11,357 bases of DNA, from the NCBI GenBank assembly GCA_035642125.1, contig DASQSZ010000421.1, forward strand, positions 1 through 11,357, written 5' to 3'. The notes under the pieces were generated by a model. It did no database searches. It saw nothing but the letters and a program-made list of their open reading frames with translations, and was not told the DNA's origin. Shown here piece by piece: positions 1-6,623 of this stretch (position 1 is its first letter; the number at the start of each line of letters is the position of its first letter). This DNA is from CALAED01 sp937891035 (GTDB lineage: Bacteria; Actinomycetota; Actinomycetes; Streptosporangiales; Streptosporangiaceae). Position numbers and translations under genes: made by a program.

Positions 1-237
1 GGTGTGCAGGATGGTGTACGCGGGCACCTCCGCCGGGCCGCCCGTACGGCAGTATCCGCGCTGGTCGGGGGCGACCACGCGATAGCCGGCCGCGGCGATG
101 ACGGGTAGCTGGTGCCGCCAGGAGTACCAGCACTCGGGAAAGCCGTGCAGCAACAGAACCAGCGGGCCGGCGCCCGCCTCGGCGATGTGCATGCGCAGGC
201 CGTTGACGTCGACGAAGCGGTGCGAGATCTCGCTCAT
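1..237 (-). CDS. Alpha/beta hydrolase, epoxide-hydrolase-like (N-terminal part only)
   Basis: The first 79 codons of an alpha/beta-fold hydrolase are present; the gene runs off the left edge. Visible motifs are HGFPE (residues 31-35, the oxyanion-hole turn), WYSWRHQ (37-43) and PDQRGY (57-62). This order is typical of soluble epoxide hydrolases and related haloalkane dehalogenase-like enzymes, which open epoxides through an Asp nucleophile and a His. The nucleophile, lid and catalytic His lie outside the window, so the substrate cannot be judged. The ATG at 237 follows a purine-rich GAGAGGA ribosome site. Two positions are unusual: Cys36, where Ser is common after HGFPE, and Cys63, where Gly is common after DQRGY. 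The gene lies downstream of the PHP gene on the same strand, separated by about 120 bp containing tandem repeats. Confidence 0.85.
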   Translation of the reverse strand, partial: MSEISHRFVDVNGLRMHIAEAGAGPLVLLLHGFPECWYSWRHQLPVIAAAGYRVVAPDQRGYCRTGGPAEVPAYTILHT

Positions 238-298
238 GGTTCCTCTCTTCCTGCGGCGGGTTTCGCGCTGCTCCCCCGGGTTGTCGCCGGACCGGCGC

Positions 299-354
299 GG
301 ACACGGTCAGGCGGACACGGTCAGGCGGACACGGTGGGGCGGACACGGTCAGGC
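299..354. repeat. Four 14-bp tandem repeats
   Basis: The unit GGACACGGTCAGGC occurs four times head to tail at 299-312, 313-326, 327-340 and 341-354. The third copy differs at two bases (GGTGGGGC), and a partial fifth copy (GGACTC) runs into the stop codon of the PHP gene. The array fills the gap between the PHP gene's end and the hydrolase start. Its function is unknown; replication slippage would explain its origin. The period is not a multiple of three and the array is outside any supported gene. Confidence 0.9.
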
Positions 355-358
355 GGAC

Positions 359-1390
359 TCAGCCGGTGCGCGGGCGGGCCCAGGTGAGCAGTTCGTCCGC
401 CGGCAGGGCGTTGACGATCCGGTCGGCCGCCACCCCGCACTGAGCCGCGCGATCGCACCCGAACGGCTGCCAGTCCAGCTGTCCGGGCGCGTGGGCGTCG
501 GAGTCGATCGCGAACCGGCAGCCGGCCTCGAGCGCGAGCCGCAGCAGTCGCTTGGGCGGATCGAGGCGTTCGGGACGCGAGTTGATCTCGACGGCGACGC
601 CGTACGCGGCGCAGGCGTCGAAGACGAGCGCCGCGTCGAACTCCGACTCGGGCCGCAATCCGCCCCGCCGGCCGCCCGCCTTCACGATGCGGCCGGTGCA
701 GTGTCCGAGGACGTTCACCCGCGGGTTGGCGATCGCGGCCACCATCCGCTTGGTCATGTCGACGAGCGGCATCCTGAGCTGGGAATGCACGCTGGCGACC
801 ACGATGTCGAGCCGGTCGAGCAACTCGGCGTCCTGGTCGAGCGTGCCGTCCTCGAGGATGTCGACCTCGATGCCGGTGAGGACGCGGAACGGGGCCAGCT
901 CCTCGTTCAGCTCGGCGACGATGTCGAGTTGCGCGCGCAGCCGGTCGGCGGACAGCCCGTTCGCCACCCTCAGCCGGGGCGAGTGGTCGGTGAGCGCGAT
1001 ATAGGAATGGCCGAGCGACCGCGCCGACTCGGCCATCTCCTTGATCGGGGAGCCGCCGTCGCTCCAGTCGGAGTGCGTGTGCAGATCGCCCCGCAGAGCG
1101 GTGCGAAGCTCGGCGGCGGCCGCGTCGAGGGACTGGTCGGCGGTGGCCTCCAAGCGGCGCAAATAGGTCGGAACGTCACCATTCAGCGACTCTTCAATGA
1201 CCAGAGCGGTCACCTTGCCGATACCTGGAAGTGAGGTGAGGGTGCCGGCACGGACATGCTCCGTCAGCGTTTCCCCAGGCATTCCCGCGACGAGATCCGC
1301 GGCCTTCCTGAAGGTCCGCACGCGATAGGTCGCCTCGTGCGCTCGCTCGAGCAAGAAGGCGATCCGGCGCAGCGCCTCGACAGGATCCAT
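359..1390 (-). CDS. PHP-domain phosphoesterase with N-terminal helix-hairpin-helix
   Basis: This 343-residue cytoplasmic protein is a predicted metal-dependent phosphoesterase. Residues 1-80 resemble the helical N-terminus of PolX/pol-beta-like proteins, including a helix-hairpin-helix (SLPGIGKVTA, 53-62) that suggests DNA binding. Residues 100-300 form a PHP domain with metal ligands visible in order: DLHTH (102-106), TDHS (134-137), GIEVD (173-177), SVH (200-202), LGH (228-230), EINSR (268-272) and DSDAH (296-300). No nucleotidyltransferase palm is present, so it is not a complete PolX. A role in DNA end or 3'-phosphate processing is plausible, but the substrate is unknown. The ATG at 1390 lacks a clear Shine-Dalgarno sequence and has a TAnnnT hexamer six bases upstream, so the mRNA may be leaderless. 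It is transcribed away from fasR. Confidence 0.85.
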   Translation of the reverse strand: MDPVEALRRIAFLLERAHEATYRVRTFRKAADLVAGMPGETLTEHVRAGTLTSLPGIGKVTALVIEESLNGDVPTYLRRLEATADQSLDAAAAELRTALRGDLHTHSDWSDGGSPIKEMAESARSLGHSYIALTDHSPRLRVANGLSADRLRAQLDIVAELNEELAPFRVLTGIEVDILEDGTLDQDAELLDRLDIVVASVHSQLRMPLVDMTKRMVAAIANPRVNVLGHCTGRIVKAGGRRGGLRPESEFDAALVFDACAAYGVAVEINSRPERLDPPKRLLRLALEAGCRFAIDSDAHAPGQLDWQPFGCDRAAQCGVAADRIVNALPADELLTWARPRTG

Positions 1391-1396
1391 GTCCCG

Positions 1397-1402
1397 ACGG
1401 TA
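1397..1402 (-). promoter_or_regulatory. Possible -10 element of a leaderless PHP transcript
   Basis: On the minus strand TACCGT fits the actinobacterial TAnnnT consensus and ends six bases before the ATG at 1390, so transcription would begin at or next to the start codon. No convincing -35 was found. This rests only on position and a loose hexamer match. Confidence 0.3.
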
Positions 1403-1491
1403 CCGAGCAGCGCCGGTGCGCGCGGCGACCGGGCGCTGATACCCGGCGCCCGGCGGCCGCGGCGAGGAGACGTAGCTGGTCCCGCCTGAAG

Positions 1492-2703
1492 ATGACGCCG
1501 GGATGGCAGGCTTGGGGGGTGCAGGAGACCTCGAATGACGCGGCCGTACGCGCCGAGACCACCAAGCGGATCGAGCAGACCATGGGAGAGCTCGGCACCG
1601 CGGCGATGGCGCGCATGGAAGACAAGCTCCCGTGGTTCCGCCGCATGACGGCCGAGAACCGGTCGTGGATCGGTCTCGTCGCCCAGGCGGGCATCGCCGC
1701 GTTCGTCGAGTGGTTCAAGAACGAAGAAAAGCCGCGGCCCGCCATCGCCGGCGAGGTGTTCGGCACCGCTCCACGCGAGCTCATGCGGGCCGTACGGCTG
1801 CAGCAGACCGTCGAGATGGTCCGCGTCATCATCGAGGTGGTCGAGTCCAGGGTTCCCGAGTTGGCCGCACCCGGCGGTGAGACCCAGCTGCGCGAGGCCG
1901 TGCTGCGTTACACCAGGGAGGTCGCCTTCGGCGCCGCCCAGGTCTATGCCAGGGCGGCGGAGAGCCGCGGCGCCTGGGACGCCAGGCTCGAGGCGCTCAT
2001 CGTCGACTCGGTGCTGCGCGGCGAGGTCGACGACGGCATGCACTCGTGGGCCTCGGCGCTCGGCTGGGCGGCGACGCCGGTGGTGGTGCTCGCCGGGCAG
2101 ACGCCAGAAGAGGACGCCGAGGCGATCGTCGACGAGATCCGCGTCGTGGCCCGGCGCGCCCAGCTCGACGTGCTCGCCGGCGTGCAGGCCAGCCGCCTCA
2201 TCGTGATCGTCGGCGGGATGCGGGAAGACCCGCTGGTGGCGGCCAGGCAGCTTGCGGGGAAGTTCGGCCCCGGCCAGGTCGTGGTGGGTACGCGGGTCGC
2301 CGACCTGTACAGCTCGAGCGCGTCCGCGCAGGCGGCGCTCGCCGGCTTGCGGGCGGCGCGCGGCTGGCCCGACGCGCCGCGTCCCGTCCTGGCCACCGAC
2401 CTGCTGCCGGAACGCGCGCTGGACGGCGACGCGCACGCCCGGCGTTATCTCGTCGACGAGGTGTACGCGCCGCTGCGCGCGGCCGGGGCCCCGCTGCTCG
2501 ACACGCTGACGACCTACCTCGAACAAGGCTCGTCGCTTGAGGCGACCGCGCGCCTGCTGTTCGTGCACCCCAACACGGTGCGGTACCGGCTGCGGCGGGT
2601 GACCGAGCTCACCGGCTACCCCCCGGCGGACGGGCGGGCCGCCTTCACCTTGCGGATCGCTCTTGTCCTCGGCCGCTTCGAAAGCCCTCCAGACGGTCGC
2701 TAG
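1492..2703 (+). CDS. fasR: FasR, PucR-type activator of the fatty-acid synthesis operon
   Basis: This 403-residue regulator resembles Streptomyces FasR along its whole length. FasR activates fabDHPF and links lipid synthesis to growth. Recognisable stretches are AAMARMEDKLPW (38-48), NRSWIGLVAQAGIAAF (56-71), VFGTAPREL (89-97) and a C-terminal PucR-family helix-turn-helix (about 347-371, with FVHPNTVRYRLRRV at its core). The middle (about 190-300) corresponds to the GGDEF-like part of PucR/CdaR proteins. It stands directly before fabD on the same strand, as in Streptomyces, with 126 bp between them holding a candidate operator. The start is uncertain. ATG 1492 gives the full length but has a weak ribosome site, while GTG 1519, preceded by a G-rich stretch, would give 394 residues and may fit the family better. 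The assignment rests on remembered family sequences, not a search. Confidence 0.9.
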   Translation: MTPGWQAWGVQETSNDAAVRAETTKRIEQTMGELGTAAMARMEDKLPWFRRMTAENRSWIGLVAQAGIAAFVEWFKNEEKPRPAIAGEVFGTAPRELMRAVRLQQTVEMVRVIIEVVESRVPELAAPGGETQLREAVLRYTREVAFGAAQVYARAAESRGAWDARLEALIVDSVLRGEVDDGMHSWASALGWAATPVVVLAGQTPEEDAEAIVDEIRVVARRAQLDVLAGVQASRLIVIVGGMREDPLVAARQLAGKFGPGQVVVGTRVADLYSSSASAQAALAGLRAARGWPDAPRPVLATDLLPERALDGDAHARRYLVDEVYAPLRAAGAPLLDTLTTYLEQGSSLEATARLLFVHPNTVRYRLRRVTELTGYPPADGRAAFTLRIALVLGRFESPPDGR

Positions 2704-2743
2704 AGCCTGGCGTAAGTTCGGCATTACTCAGGTAACGCGGTTG

Positions 2744-2770
2744 AAACAAGGTTTATACGCGTCCTACAAA
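2744..2770. promoter_or_regulatory. Candidate FasR operator upstream of fabD
   Basis: Two overlapping inverted repeats lie in the 126-bp fasR-fabD gap. One is AAAC-AAG-GTTT (2744-2754, perfect). The other is TTTATA-N7-TACAAA (2752-2770, one mismatch from perfect). FasR is known in Streptomyces to bind inverted repeats before fabD, so these are the natural candidates. I cannot confirm that they match the published motif. The region is clearly more AT-rich than its surroundings, including a TATATAT run at 2804-2810 that may belong to the promoter, but no well-spaced -35/-10 pair stood out. Confidence 0.45.
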
Positions 2771-2829
2771 GGGTTGCCGTCGAACTTCGTGCGCGCCCGC
2801 ATCTATATATCGGACCCCTACAGGGCAGT

Positions 2830-3789
2830 GTGGGGACTGTGCTTGTCATCGCCGCGCCCGGCCAGGGCGCCCAAAAACCGGGGTTCCTGCAGCCGTGGCT
2901 CCAGCTGTCCGGGTTCGCCGACCGCCTGACCTGGTGGTCCGCGGTCACCGGGCTCGACCTCGTGCGCTACGGCACGACGGCTGACGAGGCGGAGATCCGC
3001 GACACCGCGGTGGCGCAGCCGTTGCTCGTCGCCGCCGGGCTCGCGGCCGCCGCCGAGCTGGCGGTCACTCCCGACGGCGCGGCCGGACACGGTGTTGTCG
3101 CGGCCGGGCACAGTGTCGGTGAGCTGGCCGCGGCGGCGCTCGCCGGCGTGCTGTCCAGCGAGACCGCGCTGGTCTTCGTACGGGAGCGCGGCCGGGCGAT
3201 GGCCGGCGCCGCCGCGGTGACCGAAACGGGCATGACGGCGGTGCTCGGCGGCCGGGCCGATGACGTGCTTGCCGCCATCGCCAAGCATGACCTCACGCCC
3301 GCCAACATCAACGGCGCCGGACAGATCGTGGCGGCGGGCACCTTGCCGCAACTCGCCGCGTTCGCCGACGACCCGCCGGCCGGCGCGCGGCTGCGGTCGC
3401 TCCAGGTCGCGGGGGCGTTCCACACCGACCACATGCTTCCCGCCGTCGACGCGCTGCGGCGGCTCGTGCCCGGCATGCCCATCGCCGACCCGCGGACGCG
3501 GCTGCTGTCCAACGGCGACGGGGGAGTCGTCACCTCCGGCACCGAATACGTGGCTCACCTCGTCGACCAGATCAGCCGGCCGGTCCGCTGGGACGCCTGC
3601 ATGTCAACCATGGCCGAGCTCGGCGTGACCGCGCTCATCGAGCTGCCCCCGGCGGGCACGCTGGTGAACCTCGCGAAACGCGCGCTGCCCGATGTCGAGC
3701 GGGTCGCGCTGAAAACCCCCGACGATCTCGAGCAGGCCCGCGAACTGATCCGCGCGCACAGCGGCCAGGCACAGGAGGGCAACACGTGA
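2830..3789 (+). CDS. fabD: Malonyl-CoA:ACP transacylase
   Basis: FabD moves malonate from malonyl-CoA to the phosphopantetheine arm of AcpP, supplying the extender unit for FAS II. The protein has 319 residues, normal for the family. Visible motifs are APGQGAQ (9-15), the nucleophile elbow GHSVG with Ser95, RERGRAM with Arg120 that binds the malonyl carboxylate, and AFHT with catalytic His198. The GTG at 2830 gives the listed length. GTG 2839 would start the protein at VLVIAAPGQGAQ, which matches the usual FabD N-terminus better and has GGGGA just upstream, so it may be the true start. FabD is the first structural gene after fasR, followed by fabH after an unusually long 115-bp gap. Confidence 0.96.
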   Translation: MGTVLVIAAPGQGAQKPGFLQPWLQLSGFADRLTWWSAVTGLDLVRYGTTADEAEIRDTAVAQPLLVAAGLAAAAELAVTPDGAAGHGVVAAGHSVGELAAAALAGVLSSETALVFVRERGRAMAGAAAVTETGMTAVLGGRADDVLAAIAKHDLTPANINGAGQIVAAGTLPQLAAFADDPPAGARLRSLQVAGAFHTDHMLPAVDALRRLVPGMPIADPRTRLLSNGDGGVVTSGTEYVAHLVDQISRPVRWDACMSTMAELGVTALIELPPAGTLVNLAKRALPDVERVALKTPDDLEQARELIRAHSGQAQEGNT

Positions 3790-3801
3790 GCGATTCACCG
3801 G

Positions 3802-3854
3802 CCTGCCGCGCGAGCGGGCGGCATACATCCGGCAGGTTCCGTACGCGCGGAGCC
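3802..3854 (+). other. Two mutually exclusive hairpins in the fabD-fabH gap
   Basis: The 115-bp gap 3790-3904 has no supported gene. It contains CCTGCCG (3802-3808) pairing with CGGCAGG (3830-3836), and GGTTCCG (3835-3841) pairing with CGGAGCC (3848-3854, one G-U pair). The stems share bases 3835-3836, so both cannot form fully at once. No U-tract follows, so an intrinsic terminator is unlikely. Roles in mRNA processing, stability or fabH translation are possible. The fabH ribosome site (GGAGGA, 3894-3899) lies downstream and is free of both stems. Confidence 0.4.
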
Positions 3855-3904
3855 GACGGCGCTCGACCCGGGCCTGCGGACCCGAAGGCGAGCGGAGGAC
3901 GCGC

Positions 3905-4870
3905 ATGACATCCTTCACCCTGCCCACGGGCGCGTCGGGCGCCCGCATCGTCGCGTTCGGGCACTACCAGCCGGCCAAGGTGGTCACCAACGACGACCTG
4001 GCGCAGCACGTCGACACCACCGACGAATGGATCCGCAGCCGGGTCGGCATCGCCGAACGGCGGATCGCCGCGCCCGAGGAGACCGTGGCCGACATGTCGG
4101 TGCAGGCCGGCGGCAAAGCGCTGGCGGCCGGCGGGGTGTCGCCCGATGACGTCGACCTCGTCATCGTGGCGACCTGCACGCCGGAGTCCACTATTCCCAA
4201 CGTCTCCGCGAGCGTCGCCCACCGGCTCGGCATCTCCGCCCCCGGCGCGTTCGACGTCAACGCCGCCTGCGCCGGCTTTTGCTACGCGCTCGCCACGGCC
4301 TCAGACGCGATCCGCAGCGGGTCGGCGCGCAACGTGCTCGTGATCGGCGCGGAGAAACTCTCCCAATGGGTCGACTGGACCGACCGGGCGACCTGCATCA
4401 TCTTCGCCGACGGCGCGGGCGCGGCGGTCGTCACCGGGGCCGACGACCCCTGCATCGGGCCGGTCGTGTGGGGAAGCACGGGCGGGCACGCCGACAAGAT
4501 CTATATCAAGGACCGCAACTCGCACCTGTACCAGGAAGGACAGTCGGTCTTCCGCTGGGCCACGACGACGCTGCACCCGGTGGCGACCGAGGCATGCCGG
4601 CGCGCCGGCGTCGACCCGGCCGAGCTCGCCGCGTTCGTCCCGCACCAGGCCAACCTGCGCATCATCGAAGCGATCGCGCGCCGGTTGCACGCACCGAACG
4701 CCGTGCTCGCCGACGACATCGTGACGGCCGGCAACACATCGGCGGCCTCGATCCCGCTGGCCATCTCGCGCATGGCCGAACGCAACCAGCTGCCCTCCGG
4801 GGCACCCGTCCTGATCCTCGGGTTCGGCGCCGGGCTGACCTACGCCGCCCAGGTCATCAAGATCCCGTAG
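3905..4870 (+). CDS. fabH: Beta-ketoacyl-ACP synthase III
   Basis: FabH starts each fatty-acid chain by condensing an acyl-CoA primer with malonyl-ACP. In actinomycetes branched primers such as isobutyryl-CoA are favoured, giving iso/anteiso lipids; that preference is family knowledge, not visible here. The 321-residue protein shows the full thiolase-fold catalytic triad: Cys122 (NAACAGF), His247 (PHQAN) and Asn277 (GNTSAAS). The phosphopantetheine-tunnel signature DEWIRSRVGI (40-49) and the C-terminal GFGAGLTYAA are also present. GGAGGA five bases before the ATG at 3905 supports the start. It belongs to the fab operon and is followed by acpP after 38 bp. Confidence 0.97.
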   Translation: MTSFTLPTGASGARIVAFGHYQPAKVVTNDDLAQHVDTTDEWIRSRVGIAERRIAAPEETVADMSVQAGGKALAAGGVSPDDVDLVIVATCTPESTIPNVSASVAHRLGISAPGAFDVNAACAGFCYALATASDAIRSGSARNVLVIGAEKLSQWVDWTDRATCIIFADGAGAAVVTGADDPCIGPVVWGSTGGHADKIYIKDRNSHLYQEGQSVFRWATTTLHPVATEACRRAGVDPAELAAFVPHQANLRIIEAIARRLHAPNAVLADDIVTAGNTSAASIPLAISRMAERNQLPSGAPVLILGFGAGLTYAAQVIKIP

Positions 4871-4908
4871 GCCGATCGGTCTGCGTCAACGGAAGGAGAA
4901 GCGAACAC

Positions 4909-5157
4909 ATGACCGAGCAGGAGATCCTGACCGGCCTCGGCGAGATCATCGAGGAGATCGCCGGCGTTCCGGCGGCCGAAGTCACGCCCGACAAGACGTT
5001 CGTCGACGACCTCGACATCGACTCGCTGTCGATGGTCGAGATCGCCGTGGCCGCGCAGGACAAGTTCGGGGTCGAGATCCCCGATGACGAGCTGAAAAAC
5101 CTGAAGACAGTCAAGCACGTCGTCGAGTACGTCCAGGCCCAGGGCATCTCGGCTTGA
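4909..5157 (+). CDS. acpP: Acyl carrier protein
   Basis: This 82-residue acidic protein carries the growing acyl chain on a 4'-phosphopantetheine attached to Ser39 within the DIDSLSMVE motif (36-44). Length, predicted four-helix layout and position between fabH and fabF all match the primary FAS II carrier protein (AcpM/AcpP type). AAGGAG at 4893-4898 sits ten bases before the ATG. A holo-ACP synthase is needed for activation and is not encoded in the window. The 184-bp gap after the stop is the longest inside the operon. Confidence 0.97.
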   Translation: MTEQEILTGLGEIIEEIAGVPAAEVTPDKTFVDDLDIDSLSMVEIAVAAQDKFGVEIPDDELKNLKTVKHVVEYVQAQGISA

Positions 5158-5195
5158 CGGCGCGGCGCGCCGACGCGTGCCCCGACACCGCAGTT

Positions 5196-5222
5196 CGCGC
5201 ACGTCGCGCACGTCGCGCACGT
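5196..5222. repeat. Three 9-bp tandem repeats CGCGCACGT
   Basis: Three perfect head-to-tail copies of CGCGCACGT lie in the untranslated acpP-fabF gap. On the transcript they are GC-rich and self-complementary (GCGC), so they could add structure. No function is known; slippage is a sufficient explanation. Confidence 0.85.
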
Positions 5223-5261
5223 CGCCATCGCACAACGCAAGCGCGCGCCGTGATCATTCGT

Positions 5262-5313
5262 CCGGTCGGTCCATGTTGGGCAGGCGGCACACCCGCCCGA
5301 AGGCAGCGACCGG
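5262..5313 (+). other. Nested stem-loop before fabF
   Basis: CCGGTCG (5262-5268) pairs perfectly with CGACCGG (5307-5313), enclosing a second hairpin GGCGG (5283-5287) with CCGCC (5293-5297). The structure ends 11 bases before the fabF Shine-Dalgarno sequence (GAGGAG, 5325-5330). It lacks a U-tract. It may protect mRNA ends or set the ratio of AcpP, usually needed in excess, to FabF; that role is inference. The gap 5158-5341 holds no supported gene. Confidence 0.4.
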
Positions 5314-5341
5314 CCCGCCGCAGTGAGGAGAGAGCACGACC

Positions 5342-6607
5342 ATGAGCACAGGTCCGGCAACTGTCGTCGTCACCGGTCTCGGCGCGACGACCCCCTTGGG
5401 GGGTGACGTCGCCTCGACCTGGTCGGCGCTACTGGCGGGTCGGTCCGGCGTTCGGCCGCTCGAGGCGGAATGGGCGGCGGAGCTTCCCGTACGGATCGCC
5501 GGGACCGTTGCGGTCGAGCCGGCGGAAGTGCTGCCCAAACACCGGCTACGCAAGTTGGACCGCAACGAGCAGTTCGCGCTCATCGCGGCCCACGAGGCGT
5601 GGGCGCACGCCGGCTATGCGCACGGCGAGCGCGACGGCTTTCAGGTCGATCACGACCGGCTCGGCGTGGTGATCTCCAGCGGCATCGGCGGCATCCTGAC
5701 GACCCTCGACAGCTACGACACCTTCAAGGAGAAGGGCTGGAAGCGGGTCTCGCCGTTCACCGTGCCGATGCTGATGCCCAACGGCGCCGCCGGGTGGGCG
5801 AGCATCGAGTTCGGGGCGCGCGCCGGCGCGCACGCGCTGGTCAGCGCGTGCGCCTCCAGCGCCGAGGCCATCGGCTACGCCATCGACATGATCCGCGTCG
5901 GCCGGGCCGACGTGGTCATCGCCGGGGGCGCCGAGGCGGCGATCCATCCGCTCAACATCGCCGCGTTCGCCGCGGCCCGCGCCATGTCGACTCGCAACGA
6001 CGAGCCGCACCGGGCGTCCAGGCCGTACGACAAGAATCGCGACGGGTTCGTACTCGGCGAGGGCGCGGGCGTACTCATCCTGGAATCCGAAGAGCACGCC
6101 CGGGCACGCGGTGCCGAGATCCACGCGATCGCGGCCGGCGCAGGCTATTCCGCGGACGCCCACGACATCGTCCAGTCCGATCCCGAGGGAGTCGGCGCGG
6201 CCACGGCCGTCCAGCGCGCGCTGGCCAACGCCCGGCTTGAACCTGCGGACATCGTGCACGTCAACGCGCACGCCACGTCGACGCCGGTCGGCGACATCGC
6301 CGAGGTCGCGGCGCTCAAACGGGCCCTCGGCAAGGCGGCCACCGAGGTCGTGGTCACCGGCACCAAGTCCATGACGGGGCACCTGCTCGGCGGCACCGGC
6401 GCGGTGGAGTCGATCGCCACCGTACTGGCCCTCCGCGAGGGCCTGGTGCCGCCCACCATCAACGTGGACGACCTCGACGACGCGGTCGATCTCGACATCG
6501 CCGTCGGAGAGCCGCGGCCGCTCCCCGACGGCCCCGCCGCCGCGCTGAACAACTCGTTCGGCTTCGGCGGACACAACGTGACCGTCGCCTTTCGGCGCGC
6601 ACTCTAG
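5342..6607 (+). CDS. fabF: Beta-ketoacyl-ACP synthase II
   Basis: FabF elongates acyl-ACP by decarboxylative condensation with malonyl-ACP. The 421-residue protein has the complete active site of the family: Cys170 (VSACASS), His310 (VNAHATSTPVGD), Lys342 (GTKSMTGH) and His347 (TGHLLGG). The glycine-rich NNSFGFGGHN (403-412) is near the C-terminus. Its closest analogues by context are streptomycete FabF and mycobacterial KasA, which sit at the same place in their operons. GAGGAG 11 bases before the ATG at 5342 supports the start. The stop is 16 bp before accD6, so the two are very probably cotranscribed. Confidence 0.97.
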   Translation: MSTGPATVVVTGLGATTPLGGDVASTWSALLAGRSGVRPLEAEWAAELPVRIAGTVAVEPAEVLPKHRLRKLDRNEQFALIAAHEAWAHAGYAHGERDGFQVDHDRLGVVISSGIGGILTTLDSYDTFKEKGWKRVSPFTVPMLMPNGAAGWASIEFGARAGAHALVSACASSAEAIGYAIDMIRVGRADVVIAGGAEAAIHPLNIAAFAAARAMSTRNDEPHRASRPYDKNRDGFVLGEGAGVLILESEEHARARGAEIHAIAAGAGYSADAHDIVQSDPEGVGAATAVQRALANARLEPADIVHVNAHATSTPVGDIAEVAALKRALGKAATEVVVTGTKSMTGHLLGGTGAVESIATVLALREGLVPPTINVDDLDDAVDLDIAVGEPRPLPDGPAAALNNSFGFGGHNVTVAFRRAL

Positions 6608-6623
6608 GCAAGGAGTCATCGAC

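Noticed and set aside
299..354. CRISPR-like repeats
   Set aside because: The units are 14 bp and directly abutting with no spacers, and no cas gene is visible.
1264..2724. Long minus-strand frame of 486 codons opposite fasR
   Set aside because: It mirrors fasR on the other strand, is rich in Arg/Gly/Pro/His with no family motif, and is explained by high third-position GC.
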